Of a stretch of DNA of 64,000 nucleotides, positions 54,247-63,213 are shown piece after piece. This DNA comes from Asanoa iriomotensis. Lineage in GTDB: Bacteria; Actinomycetota; Actinomycetes; Mycobacteriales; Micromonosporaceae. The DNA is taken from positions 142,098 to 206,097 of the forward strand of contig NZ_BONC01000005.1 of NCBI RefSeq assembly GCF_016862515.1, read 5' to 3'. The notes under the pieces are model-generated. The model was given only the letters and a program-made list of their open reading frames with translations. It had not been told where the DNA came from and searched no databases. How positions within the stretch are numbered: the stretch's first letter is position 1; the number at the start of each line of letters is the position of its first letter. Both the position numbers and the translations under genes were made by a program.

Positions 54247-57200
54247 ATGGGCTTCAATAATCCTGGGATTCCGTGGTCGCAGCTGGAGGGGACGCTCTCC
54301 GGCCGGCGTCATCTGCACGTCGTCGACCCGCTGGCGATCGATGCCGACGGTGGTGACTCACCGGCGTGGACCCGCAAGCGCCCGCGCTACGAACCGCCGC
54401 CGGAGCCGCCGCCCGAGCAGGCCACGGTGCCCTACGCCGAGCTGCACTGCCACTCCAACTTCAGCTTCCTCGACGGGGCCAGCCACCCCGAGGAGCTGGC
54501 CGAGGAGGCGCGTCGGCTCGGGCTGACCGCGCTCGCGATGACCGACCACGACGGCTTCTACGGTGTCGTGCGGTTCTCCGAGGCGGCGCGGGCGCTCGGG
54601 TTGCCGACCATCTTCGGTGCGGAGCTGTCGCTGTCCGAGGGGGTGCGTGGCAAGGACACGGTGATCCGCTCCGGCGAGCCCGACCCGCACGGGCGGCACC
54701 TGCTGGCGCTGGCGCACGGCACCGAGGGCTACGCGCGGCTGTCGGCGGTGATCGGGCAGGCGCAGCTCGACGGCGGTGAGAAGGGTCGGCCGGAATACGG
54801 CACGTTGGAGGACGTCGCCGACCAGCTACGCGACCACGTGCTGGTGCTGACCGGGTGTCGCAAAGGGACGGTGCCTGCGGCGCTGCTCACGGAAGGGGTC
54901 GACACGGCGGCGCGGGAGCTCGACCGGCTGGCCACGTTGTTCGGGGCCGACAACGTCGCGGTCGAGCTGACCGACCACGGCGATCCCACCGACGGCGACC
55001 GCAACGACGCGCTGGCCGCGCTCGCCGCCCAGCGTGGGCTGCCGACGGTCGCGACCAACAACGTCCACTACGCCACGCCGGCGCGGCGGCGGCTGGCGAC
55101 CGCAGTCGCGGCGGTGCGGGCCCGGCGCAGCCTCGACGACATCGACCCCTGGTTGCCCGCCGCGGCGACCGCGCACCTGCGCACGGGTGCCGAGATGGCA
55201 GAGCGGTTCGCGGCCTACCCGGGCGCGGTGGCGCGGGCCGCCGAATACGGGCGCGACCTGGCCTTCGACATCCAGTTGGTGGCGCCGAAACTGCCCGACT
55301 ATCCGGTCGATCCCGGTGAGTCCGAGATGGACCATCTGCGCAAGCTGACCATGGAAGGGGCGCTGATCCGCTACGGGCCGCGAGAGGCCCACCCGGACGC
55401 CTACCGCCAGATCGACTACGAGCTGAACATGATCGAGCAGCTCGGCTTTCCGGGCTACTTCCTGGTCGTCTACGACATCGTCAAGTTCTGTCGCGACAAC
55501 CGGATCTACTGCCAGGGCCGGGGGTCGGCCGCCAACTCCGCGGTCTGTTACGCGCTGTGGATCACCAACGTCGACGCCGTCCAGCACGGGCTGCTGTTCG
55601 AGCGCTTCCTCGCGCCGGAGCGCGACGGGCCGCCCGACATCGACGTCGACATCGAGTCCGACCAGCGGGAGCTGGTCATCCAGCACGTCTACCAGAAATA
55701 CGGGCGGCGGCACACGGCCCAGGTCGCCAACGTGATCTCCTACCGGCCGCGGTCGGCGGTGCGCGACATCGCCAAGGCGTTCGGGTTCTCGCCCGGCCAG
55801 CAGGACGCGTGGAGCAAGCAGATCGACCGGTGGGGCTCCGTGGCCAAGGTCGACGTCGACGACATCCCGGAGCATGTCGTCGACTTCGCCAACGAGCTGC
55901 AGACCTTTCCGCGGCACCTGGGCATCCACTCCGGCGGCATGGTGATCTGCGACCGGCCGATCATCGAGGTCTGCCCGGTGGAGTGGGGCCGGATGCCCGG
56001 CCGCACCGTGCTCCAGTGGGACAAGGACGACTGCGCCGTCATCGACCTGGTCAAGTTCGACCTGCTCGGGCTCGGGATGCTGTCGGCGCTGCGCTACGCC
56101 TACGACATGATCGAAGACGATCTCGACATCAGCACGATGCCGCTCGACGACCCCGAGATCTACGACATGCTGTGCCGCGCCGACTCGGTCGGGGTGTTCC
56201 AGGTGGAGAGCCGGGCCCAGATGGCCACGCTGCCGCGGCTGAAACCACGCGAGTTCTACGACCTGGTGGTCGAGGTCGCGCTGATCCGGCCCGGCCCGAT
56301 CCAGGGCGGCTCGGTGCACCCCTACATCCGGCGCAAGAACGGCCAGGAGCAGTGGCAGCACGACCATCCGCTGATGGCCAAGGCGCTCGACAAGACGCTC
56401 GGCGTGCCGCTGTTCCAGGAGCAGCTGATGCAGCTCGCCATCGACGTGGCCGGCTTCGACGCGTCCGGCGCCGACCAGTTGCGCCGGGCGATGGGTTCCA
56501 AGCGGTCCGCCGAGAAGATGGCCCAGATCCGCGACCGGCTCTACGCCGGCATGGCCGAGCGCGGCATCACCGGCGCGCTGGCCGACGACATCTTCCTCAA
56601 GCTGTCGGCGTTCGCCAGCTACGGCTTCCCGGAAAGCCACGCGATGAGCTTCGCCTACCTGGTTTATGCCAGCTCGTGGCTGAAGCGCTACCACCCGGCC
56701 GCGTTCCTCGCCGCGCTGCTCAACGCCCAGCCGATGGGCTTCTACTCGCCGCAGACCCTGACCGACGACGCCCGCCGGCACGGCGTCGAGGTGCGCCGCC
56801 CCGACATCAACGCCAGCAACGCCCAGGCGATCCTGGAGTCCACGAAGGCCACCCGCTGGGGCAGCGCGCCGGGGGAGCCGCCGCACCAGTGGGGCCTGGG
56901 CGGTCCCGCGGTCCGGATCGGCCTGGCCGGCGTACGCACCATCGGCTCCGACCTGGCCGAGAAGATCGAGCAGGAGCGGGTGTCGGGCGGGCCTTATCGC
57001 GACATGTCCGACCTGGCCCGCCGGGTGGGCCTGACCACCGGCAACATGGAGGCCCTGGCCACCGCCGACGCCTTCGCCTGCTTCGGCCTGACCCGCCGCG
57101 AGGCACTGTGGGCGGCGGGCGCCGCGGCCCAGGAACGACCCGGCCGACTGCCCGGCACGACCGCCGCGACCCAGGCGCCGCAACTGCCCGGCATGGACCA

Positions 57201-57606
57201 GGTCGACCGCCTGGTCGCCGACGTCTGGGCCACGGGCCTGTCGCCCGACAGCCATCCGGCCCAGTTCATCCGCCCGCAGTTGGCCGCGGTCGGCGCGATC
57301 CCGATCGCCCGCCTGGGCCGCTGCGAAAACGGCCAACGCGTCCGCGTCGGCGGCATCGTCACCCACCGCCAACGCCCGGCCACCGCGGGCGGGGTCACGT
57401 TCATCAACCTCGAGGACGAGACCGGGATGCTCAACGTCACGTGCTCGCAGGGGTTGTGGCAGCGCTACCAGCGGGTGGCTCGGCGCAGCGCGGCGCTGGT
57501 CGTCCGCGGGCGCCTGGAGATGGCGGAGGGGGTGGTCAACCTGCGCGCGGACAGACTCGACGCCATCACCCCACCGGTCACACCGGCCTCGCGCGACTTC
57601 CGCTGA
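54247..57606 (+). CDS. dnaE2: Error-prone DNA polymerase III alpha, DnaE2
   Basis: 1,119 residues. PHP domain (AELHCHSNFSFLDGASHPEE, MTDHDGFYGVVRF), palm with catalytic aspartates in PPDIDVDIESDQREL, and fingers/thumb (SYRPRSAVRDIAKAFGFSP, LIRPGPIQGGSVHPYIRRKN, LFQEQLMQLAIDVAGF). An OB domain near the end reads VRVGGIVTHRQRPATAGGVT. The length is close to DnaE2, shorter than replicative DnaE1. It performs SOS mutagenic synthesis with ImuA'/ImuB. ATG 54247 preferred; a 32-residue longer N-terminus would be encoded by the extragenic repeat. It is 269 nt from imuB, so may have its own promoter. Confidence 0.95.
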   Translation: MGFNNPGIPWSQLEGTLSGRRHLHVVDPLAIDADGGDSPAWTRKRPRYEPPPEPPPEQATVPYAELHCHSNFSFLDGASHPEELAEEARRLGLTALAMTDHDGFYGVVRFSEAARALGLPTIFGAELSLSEGVRGKDTVIRSGEPDPHGRHLLALAHGTEGYARLSAVIGQAQLDGGEKGRPEYGTLEDVADQLRDHVLVLTGCRKGTVPAALLTEGVDTAARELDRLATLFGADNVAVELTDHGDPTDGDRNDALAALAAQRGLPTVATNNVHYATPARRRLATAVAAVRARRSLDDIDPWLPAAATAHLRTGAEMAERFAAYPGAVARAAEYGRDLAFDIQLVAPKLPDYPVDPGESEMDHLRKLTMEGALIRYGPREAHPDAYRQIDYELNMIEQLGFPGYFLVVYDIVKFCRDNRIYCQGRGSAANSAVCYALWITNVDAVQHGLLFERFLAPERDGPPDIDVDIESDQRELVIQHVYQKYGRRHTAQVANVISYRPRSAVRDIAKAFGFSPGQQDAWSKQIDRWGSVAKVDVDDIPEHVVDFANELQTFPRHLGIHSGGMVICDRPIIEVCPVEWGRMPGRTVLQWDKDDCAVIDLVKFDLLGLGMLSALRYAYDMIEDDLDISTMPLDDPEIYDMLCRADSVGVFQVESRAQMATLPRLKPREFYDLVVEVALIRPGPIQGGSVHPYIRRKNGQEQWQHDHPLMAKALDKTLGVPLFQEQLMQLAIDVAGFDASGADQLRRAMGSKRSAEKMAQIRDRLYAGMAERGITGALADDIFLKLSAFASYGFPESHAMSFAYLVYASSWLKRYHPAAFLAALLNAQPMGFYSPQTLTDDARRHGVEVRRPDINASNAQAILESTKATRWGSAPGEPPHQWGLGGPAVRIGLAGVRTIGSDLAEKIEQERVSGGPYRDMSDLARRVGLTTGNMEALATADAFACFGLTRREALWAAGAAAQERPGRLPGTTAATQAPQLPGMDQVDRLVADVWATGLSPDSHPAQFIRPQLAAVGAIPIARLGRCENGQRVRVGGIVTHRQRPATAGGVTFINLEDETGMLNVTCSQGLWQRYQRVARRSAALVVRGRLEMAEGVVNLRADRLDAITPPVTPASRDFR

Positions 57607-57624
57607 GGGAGCAAGGGGCCGGCT

Positions 57625-57695
57625 TTCCCGGGTCCGCCGTGGGGCGCGACCGTCGGACACCGCTCGCACCGCGTCGCCGCCAGATCCGCGCTCGC
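57625..57695. repeat. Dispersed extragenic repeat, copy D
   Basis: Begins TCCCGGGTCCGCCGTGG, contains GACCGTC then GGACACCGCTCGC and GCCAGATCCGCG. It is a shortened copy, 19 nt after the dnaE2 stop and inverted relative to copy A. The rest of the gap to 57799 has no gene. Confidence 0.55.
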
Positions 57696-57799
57696 GGTCG
57701 CGGGTCCGGGCCCAGACCAGCGCAGCCGTCGTCTTTAAGCAGCAGGCCGCTGGACGCAGGTCCGTTGCCGGCGGGGTAGGCGATTCCGGCCTGGGCTGA

Positions 57800-58537
57800 T
57801 CACTCCGTTTGATTGTCCGGCTCGGGATCGGTCGCAGATCCGGGATCCGCGAGTCCATCGGCGCCATTGGTGACGCCAGACCCGCCGGGCCCGCCGCCAT
57901 CGGGGCCGAGCAGTGAGTCCGCCATCGTCTCGGCCAGCCAACCCTCGAAATGGTCAAGCGACCAGCGCCGCCGGCGGACCAACCTGTAGAGGACGTCCGG
58001 GGAGGTCAAGGTCCACAGGACGTCGGCGGCGTCCTCGATCGAGAGCCCGGCCCGCAGCCCGAACCGGCTCGCGACATGCCGGGCGATGTTGCTCGTGCCG
58101 ATCGCCCGCTCGTTCTCGATCGTGTCGATGAACGACCGGACTTCCCGGTCGCCCGCCGCGCCCTCGGTCAGCAGGATCGGCACGAGCGGCCCGATCCGTT
58201 CATAGATCTCCCGGCTCATCCGGGCATAGAGGGCCAGACATTCCCGCGCGTCGGCGGCGGCCAGCAGCGCCCGACCCGTCGGCCGTTCGATCATCGGGAT
58301 CGGGTCGGTGTCGCCGGCGATCGTCACGTCGTACACGGCCTTGAGCACCGCGGCCTTGCCGCCGACCGTGTTGTAGACGGTCTGCACGCTGACCTGCGCC
58401 CGGGCCGCGATCGCCTCGACCGTCGTGCCGTTGTAACCACGGCGGACGAACAGCGCCCGGGCCGCGTCGAGCACCCGCTGCCGGGTGGCGCGGGACTGCT
58501 CGGCGCGGACCGTGCTCTGGTATCGCCGCGAGGTCAC
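57800..58537 (-). CDS. TetR family regulator
   Basis: 245 residues. N-terminal HTH (RQRVLDAARALFVRRGYNGT, EAIAARAQVSVQTVYNTVGG), a ligand-binding helical domain, and a Gly/Asp-rich disordered tail of ~30 residues. GTG 58537 overlaps the upstream SnoaL stop by 4 nt, so the two are co-translated and the regulator probably controls that gene. Confidence 0.9.
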   Translation of the reverse strand: MTSRRYQSTVRAEQSRATRQRVLDAARALFVRRGYNGTTVEAIAARAQVSVQTVYNTVGGKAAVLKAVYDVTIAGDTDPIPMIERPTGRALLAAADARECLALYARMSREIYERIGPLVPILLTEGAAGDREVRSFIDTIENERAIGTSNIARHVASRFGLRAGLSIEDAADVLWTLTSPDVLYRLVRRRRWSLDHFEGWLAETMADSLLGPDGGGPGGSGVTNGADGLADPGSATDPEPDNQTE

Positions 58538-58980
58538 GCCTCTAGTTTTCCAGCGGCACCGAAACCCGCGGGCGAAGGACGCGGGAGGGCGCCGACCTGC
58601 CAGAGCATCCCGATCTCGTCGCGGATGCCCCAATGCTCGACCAGGAAACCGCCGGACTCGCGGTAGAGGTGCATGGTGTGCATCGCGTACGGCTTCCCCG
58701 TCGGCGCGAAGCCCAGCATGTCGACCTCGTTGACCCCGTGCGCGGTGGCCCGGATCGCCACCTTGTCGCCGGCGGCCACGATGTCGTGGACCTCGTACGA
58801 GATCCGCAGCGCACCCGTCACGTACCCGAGGATCTGCAGATAGCCCTCCCGCCCCTGCGGCGCCCACGGCGGCGCGCCATGGTCGACGAAGTCCTCGGCG
58901 ACGAGTGGGCCGACGGCGGCGATGTCGCCGGCGTTCATCGCGTCGAGCACCCCGCGGGCGAGCTTCTCGGCGAGCGTCAT
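58534..58980 (-). CDS. SnoaL-like polyketide-cyclase-fold protein
   Basis: 148 residues, NTF2/SnoaL fold: LARGVLDAMNAGDIAAVGPL, VAEDFVDHGAPPWAPQGREG, FAPTGKPYAMHTMHLYRESG, LVEHWGIRDEIGMLWQVGA. The His/Asp/Trp pattern fits the ester-cyclase-type SnoaL family (DUF4440/SnoaL), often orphan hydrolases or isomerases. AGGGAG lies 7-8 nt before ATG 58980. Coupled to the TetR gene. Confidence 0.88.
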   Translation of the reverse strand: MTLAEKLARGVLDAMNAGDIAAVGPLVAEDFVDHGAPPWAPQGREGYLQILGYVTGALRISYEVHDIVAAGDKVAIRATAHGVNEVDMLGFAPTGKPYAMHTMHLYRESGGFLVEHWGIRDEIGMLWQVGALPRPSPAGFGAAGKLEA

Positions 58981-59119
58981 CCCGATCTCCCTTTCGCTGG
59001 AAGTTGCTTCAAATGATTGGAGCAACGCTCCAACCGAATGCCAAGGAAACTGGAGAGATCCGCGACGCGGCTCCACCCAACCCCGGATCGGTGCCCACGC
59101 CGCACCGGCGTCCGACCGT

Positions 59120-59134
59120 TAGGCTCGGCGCGTG
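59120..59134 (+). promoter_or_regulatory. Leaderless -10 box of methyltransferase gene
   Basis: TAGGCT at 59120-59125 is 6 nt before GTG 59132, with no Shine-Dalgarno. Confidence 0.45.
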
Positions 59135-59875
59135 GAGCGAACAACGGTCCGTCCCGGCCCCCGCACCGCGGTCGTCTGGCAGGTGCTGCGCCGCGAGCTC
59201 GACCGCGCCCCCGAGGGTGGGCTCACCATCCTCGACGTGGGCGGCGGCACCGGTGGGTTCGCCGTGCCGCTGGCCGAGGCCGGCCACCGCGTCACCGTCG
59301 TCGACGCCAGCCCGGACGCGCTCGCGGCACTCAACCGCCGCGCCGTCGAAGCCGGTGTCGCGCCCCGGGTGCGGGCCGTCCAGGGCGACGGCGAAGCACT
59401 GAACGGCCTGGTCAGCCCGGGCTCCGTGGACCTCGTGCTGTGCCACGCCGTGCTCGAGGTGGCCGACGACCCGCGCGGCGTGGTCGCCGCGATCGCCGCC
59501 GCGCTGCGGCCCGGAGGCGCCGCGTCGGTGCTGGTCGCGTCCCGCGCCGCCGCGGTGCTGGCCCGAGCCACCTCCGGCCACCTCGCGGCCGCGGCCGCGC
59601 TGATCGCCGACCCGGACGGCCGCACGGGCCCGCGCGACACGCTGCGCCGCCGCTACGACGCCGACGGGGCCGCGGACCTGCTCCGCGGCTGCGGGCTCGC
59701 GGTCGAGGACATCCACGGCGTACGCGTCGTCGCCGACCTCGTCCCCGCCGCCGCGGCCGACGAGGACCCGCACGCGCTGCTCGACCTGGAGCTGGCCGCC
59801 TCGGCCCGCCCGCCATATCGGGACATCGCGGCCCAGCTGCACCTGCTCGCCCGCCGCCCCGCCGACTCGGCATGA
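59132..59875 (+). CDS. Class I SAM-dependent methyltransferase
   Basis: 247 residues. SAM-binding motif I LTILDVGGGTGGFAVPLAEA, acidic VTVVDASPDALAALNRRA, motif IV VDLVLCHAVLEVADDP. Substrate unknown; the ~100-residue C-terminal part resembles small-molecule methyltransferases of the SmtA/UbiE kind. It lies 70 nt upstream of the phosphodiesterase gene. Confidence 0.9.
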   Translation: MERTTVRPGPRTAVVWQVLRRELDRAPEGGLTILDVGGGTGGFAVPLAEAGHRVTVVDASPDALAALNRRAVEAGVAPRVRAVQGDGEALNGLVSPGSVDLVLCHAVLEVADDPRGVVAAIAAALRPGGAASVLVASRAAAVLARATSGHLAAAAALIADPDGRTGPRDTLRRRYDADGAADLLRGCGLAVEDIHGVRVVADLVPAAAADEDPHALLDLELAASARPPYRDIAAQLHLLARRPADSA

Positions 59876-59945
59876 GCGAGCGGAGCGAGCGCGGCCAGCT
59901 CAGTGAGCCTCGCTCTTGCTCCGTCGACCGCAGGGAGACGGCGGC
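59876..59945. repeat. Short GAGCGAGCGGAGCGAGCG repeat in gap
   Basis: The gap between methyltransferase and phosphodiesterase holds the internally repeated GAGCGAGCGGAGCGAGCG and its partial inverse TGAGCCTCGCTC, able to fold as a hairpin. The ribosome site AGGGAG precedes ATG 59946. Confidence 0.45.
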
Positions 59946-61097
59946 ATGAGTGAGTTCGACCAGGTCGTCCCGAGGTACGGCGCCGACAGCCTCATGGACG
60001 TGCTGCCGAGCGCGCTGGCCCAGCTCGGCGTGCCCGGCTGCACCGACATCCTGGGTTTGGAGCTCGACGGCGTACACCGGATCGCGGTCCTGCTGATCGA
60101 CGGCCTCGGCTGGCACCAGATCCCGACCGCCGCCCCGTTCGCGCCGACGCTCACGGACCTCGCCGCCCGCGCGCCCAGGATGATCACCACGGGCTTCCCG
60201 TCGACGACCCCGACCAGCCTGGTCTCGCTCGGCACCGGCGCCAGCCCCGGCACCCACGGCGTACTCGGCTTCCGCGTCGCCATCCCCGGCACCGACACCG
60301 TCCTGACCCACACCCACTGGCGCGCCGACCCGGACCCCGCGGTCTGGCAGCCCGTACCCACCCTGTTCGAGAAAGCCGCCGCCGCCGGCCTGTCGGTCAG
60401 CGTCGCCAACCGCCCGGAGTTCACCCACAGCGGCCTCACCCTGGCGGCCAACCGCGGCGCCGCCTACCGCCCGGCCACCGACGTCGACGAGCTGGCCGCG
60501 CAGGTCGTCGCCGGCCTGGGCCACGCCGGCGACCCGCCCGCGCTGTCCTACGGCTACTTCCCGGACCTGGACCGCTACGGCCACGTCTTCGGCGTCGACT
60601 CGGAACCCTGGCGCACGGCCGCCGCCGAGGTAGACCGCCTGCTCGACCGGGTCCTCGACGGCCTGCCCGCGGACGCCGCGCTGCTGGTCACCGCCGACCA
60701 CGGCCAGCTCGACGTGCCGCCCGACCACCGCTTCGACTTCGACGCGGACCCGCGCCTCAACGCCGGCGTCCGGGTGGTCGCCGGCGAGCCCCGCGTCCGC
60801 TACCTGCACACGCTGCCCGGCGCCACGGACGACGTGCTGGCCACGTGGACCGAGATACTCGGCGACGCCGCCTGGGTCGCCCACCGCGACGAGGTCATCG
60901 CCCAGGGCTGGTTCGGCCCGGTACCCGACCGCAACCTCGCCCGCATCGGCGACGTCGTGGCGATCTGCCACGGCACCCACGCGGTCGTCGCACCGGAGTC
61001 CGAACACGCGATCAAGTCGATGCTGATCGCCTACCACGGCTCCTACTCGGCGGTCGAGATGGAGATCCCGCTCCTCGTCTCACGAGCACGCCCATAA
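59946..61097 (+). CDS. Alkaline-phosphatase-superfamily phosphodiesterase
   Basis: 383 residues, nucleotide pyrophosphatase/phosphodiesterase family. Metal and nucleophile blocks: RIAVLLIDGLGWHQIP (Asp), MITTGFPSTTPTSLVSLGTG (nucleophilic Thr), YGYFPDLDRYGHVFGVDSEP, LLVTADHGQLDVP and GTHAV. No signal peptide, so probably cytoplasmic, acting on phosphodiester or phosphonate monoesters; substrate unknown. ATG 59946 follows AGGGAGACGGC. Confidence 0.92.
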   Translation: MSEFDQVVPRYGADSLMDVLPSALAQLGVPGCTDILGLELDGVHRIAVLLIDGLGWHQIPTAAPFAPTLTDLAARAPRMITTGFPSTTPTSLVSLGTGASPGTHGVLGFRVAIPGTDTVLTHTHWRADPDPAVWQPVPTLFEKAAAAGLSVSVANRPEFTHSGLTLAANRGAAYRPATDVDELAAQVVAGLGHAGDPPALSYGYFPDLDRYGHVFGVDSEPWRTAAAEVDRLLDRVLDGLPADAALLVTADHGQLDVPPDHRFDFDADPRLNAGVRVVAGEPRVRYLHTLPGATDDVLATWTEILGDAAWVAHRDEVIAQGWFGPVPDRNLARIGDVVAICHGTHAVVAPESEHAIKSMLIAYHGSYSAVEMEIPLLVSRARP

Positions 61098-61111
61098 GAC
61101 CTTGAGGATCC

Positions 61112-61190
61112 GGTCCCGGGCTCGCGGCGGTCCAGACCGTCGCTCCCGCCGGACACCGCTCCGCTTCGCTCCGCTGCCAGCTCCGCGTCA
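61112..61190. repeat. Dispersed extragenic repeat, copy B
   Basis: Runs from TCCCGGGCTCGCGGCGGTCC through CGTCGCTCCCGCCGGACACC to GCTGCCAGCTCCGCGTC. It is the closest match (inverted) to copy A at 54161 and starts 15 nt after the phosphodiesterase stop. Confidence 0.65.
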
Positions 61191-61262
61191 GCCCGCGCTC
61201 AAACCGAAAGACGCGTAAGCAACAAACGCCCTTCCCGGAAAGGTCGAGCCCGCGCGGCCCAT

Positions 61263-61794
61263 CGTCGTCCGGCAGACGAGGTGCGCGCGGGAGATCCTGC
61301 GTGACCCGAGACCAAGAGGTGCGGTTGACGCGCTCCCACCGCGCAGCGCTATGCGGCAAGGTCCGTGGTCGAACAGCGTGAAAGCGCCGGCGGTTCGTCG
61401 TCAATAAGCGGATCCGGTGCGCGTGGGAGATCCTGCGTCACCCCAAGACCAAGCAGTGCGGTTGACGCCCCTGCCGGGCAGCGCTGTGCGGCAAGGTCCG
61501 TGGTCGAACAGGGCGAAACGCGCGGTCCGTCGTCAACAGCAGGCGCGGTGCGGTGGGAGATCCCGCGACACCCGAGACCAACAGGCGCGGCTGACGGGCT
61601 CCTGACGGGCAGCGCTCTGCCGCAAGGTCCACGTCTGAACAGGGTGAAAACGCCCGAGGTTCGTCGTCGACGAGCAGATCCGGTGCGCGCGGGAGCTGCC
61701 GGTCACCCGATTCCAGCAGGTGCGGTTGACGCACTCCCGCCGGACAGCGCTCCGCCGCGAGGTCCGTGGTCGGACAGCGCGAAATCTGTGTCCC
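61263..61794. repeat. Four degenerate tandem repeats of ~133 bp
   Basis: Units begin with CGTCGTC at 61263, 61396, 61528 and 61662 (periods 133, 132, 134). Shared landmarks in each: GGTGCGCG-GGGAGATCC, GACCAA-AGGTGCGGTTGACG, CAGCGCT-TGCGGCAAGGTCC, GTGGTCGAACAG-G-GAAA. Units have drifted by point changes and small indels. No open frame is conserved through them; the apparent frames in this span are not supported as genes. Confidence 0.8.
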
Positions 61795-61835
61795 GGAGCG
61801 ATCCTTGCGGCGTCGGTTTCGTCGTACCCCCTGGA

Positions 61836-61851
61836 TAGCCTCTTCTTCGTG
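61836..61851 (+). promoter_or_regulatory. Leaderless -10 box of DNA polymerase IV
   Basis: TAGCCT at 61836-61841 is 7 nt before GTG 61849, with no Shine-Dalgarno. No LexA box found nearby. Confidence 0.45.
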
Positions 61852-63135
61852 GGACGCAGTCAGGTGGTGCCGCGCGGGGGTGATGCGCGGTTCGGGGCCG
61901 GGGCCGATGACACCGGGTGCTCGATCCTGCACGTCGACATGGACGCGTTCTTTGCGTCCGTCGAGGTGCGCAAGCGGCCTGACCTGGCCGGGCGGCCGGT
62001 TGTCGTGGGCGGCGTGGGTCCGCGCGGGGTGGTGAGCTCGGCCAGCTACGAGGCGCGGGCCTTCGGGGTGCGCAGCGCCATGCCGACCGCGCGGGCGCGG
62101 GCGCTGTGTCCGGGTGCGGTGTTCCTGCCGGTCGACGGAGCCGCCTACGCCGAGGCGTCGCGGGCCGTGATGGCGATCTTCCATGACGTCACGCCGCTGG
62201 TTGAGCCGCTATCCGTCGACGAGGCGTTTCTCGACGTGAGCGGGGCGGGGCGACTACTCGGCTCGCCGGCGGCGATCGCGGCGCTGATCCGGCGGCGGGT
62301 GGCCGAGGAGCTGGGGTTGAGCTGCTCCGTGGGTGTGGCGTCGACGAAGTTCGTGGCCAAGCTCGGGTCCGCGCGGGCCAAGCCCGACGGCGTGATCGTG
62401 GTGCCGCGGGACCGGGTGCTCGAGTTTCTGCATCCGCTGCCCGTCGACGCGTTGTGGGGCGTGGGGGAGAAGGCGGCCGAGGTGCTCCGGCGGCTCGGGC
62501 TGGCGACCGTCGGCGCGGTGGCCGAGGCGCCGGTCGGGATGTTGCGGTCCGCGTTGGGCGACGCCGCCGCCGCGCACCTGCACGAGCTCGCCTGGGGGCG
62601 CGATCCGCGGCGGGTGAGTGTCGAGCACGTCGAGAAATCGATCGGGGCTGAGGTTACTTTCGACACGGACGTCGCCGATTCCGAAGTGATCAAGCGGGCT
62701 TTGTTGGAACTCTCCACCAAGGTCGGAGTTCGACTACGCCGGGCCGGGCAGGCCGGCCGGACGGTTTCGATCAAGGTGCGGATGGCCGACTTCCGCACCG
62801 TCAACCGCTCGCGCACCATGGGCACCCCGACCGATGTCGCGCGGGAGATTTTCGCTACGGCGTGGGCGCTCTACCAGGCGCTTCGGCCGGGTGACCGCAT
62901 CCGGCTGGTGGGTGTGCGGGTGGAGGGGCTGGCGGGTGCGTCGGGTGCCGTGCGGCAGCCTGAGCTGGGTGCGCCCGAACACGGTTGGCGCGAGGCTGAA
63001 GCGGCGGCTGATGCGGCAGCTGCCCGATTCGGGCGATCTGTCGTCCAGCCGGCCAGCCTCCTCACGGGCGAACGGATGGAAATTCGACCCCGGCCGTCGG
63101 TCGTCCCGCTTTCCGACCCGCGAAGCCCCTCGTAG
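61849..63135 (+). CDS. dinB: DNA polymerase IV
   Basis: 428 residues, Y-family translesion polymerase. Intact catalytic motifs ILHVDMDAFFASVEVRKRPD and LSVDEAFLDVSGAGRLLG, plus SCSVGVASTKFVAKLGSARA and ALWGVGEKAAEVLRRLG. The little finger continues to ~380; the tail (GERMEIRPRPSVVPLSDPRS) is variable. The fully active motifs contrast with the ImuB paralogue at 52355. GTG 61849 fits the leaderless promoter; the longer frame upstream enters the tandem repeats. Confidence 0.94.
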   Translation: MGRSQVVPRGGDARFGAGADDTGCSILHVDMDAFFASVEVRKRPDLAGRPVVVGGVGPRGVVSSASYEARAFGVRSAMPTARARALCPGAVFLPVDGAAYAEASRAVMAIFHDVTPLVEPLSVDEAFLDVSGAGRLLGSPAAIAALIRRRVAEELGLSCSVGVASTKFVAKLGSARAKPDGVIVVPRDRVLEFLHPLPVDALWGVGEKAAEVLRRLGLATVGAVAEAPVGMLRSALGDAAAAHLHELAWGRDPRRVSVEHVEKSIGAEVTFDTDVADSEVIKRALLELSTKVGVRLRRAGQAGRTVSIKVRMADFRTVNRSRTMGTPTDVAREIFATAWALYQALRPGDRIRLVGVRVEGLAGASGAVRQPELGAPEHGWREAEAAADAAAARFGRSVVQPASLLTGERMEIRPRPSVVPLSDPRSPS

Positions 63136-63138
63136 ACT
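63133..63138 (+). promoter_or_regulatory. -10 box upstream of DUF3040 gene
   Basis: TAGACT, overlapping the dinB stop codon, would give a ~70-nt leader with GGGGAGGAG before GTG 63214. Confidence 0.4.
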
Positions 63139-63213
63139 TGCGGGTAAGCAGTCGCTTGACTGTCACGGTCTGTCGGCCCGCCCGGGTCGACCTCGCGACC
63201 GGGGAGGAGTGCC

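Noticed and set aside
54826..57957. 1,043-codon minus-strand open frame
   Set aside because: Antisense of dnaE2 whose motifs are unmistakable on the plus strand.
61263..61794. CRISPR array
   Set aside because: Only four long (133-bp) degenerate units with no constant repeat/variable spacer pattern and no cas genes.
61365..61838. Open frames inside the 133-bp tandem repeats
   Set aside because: Frames are not preserved between units because of 1-2 nt period changes; codon use is random.
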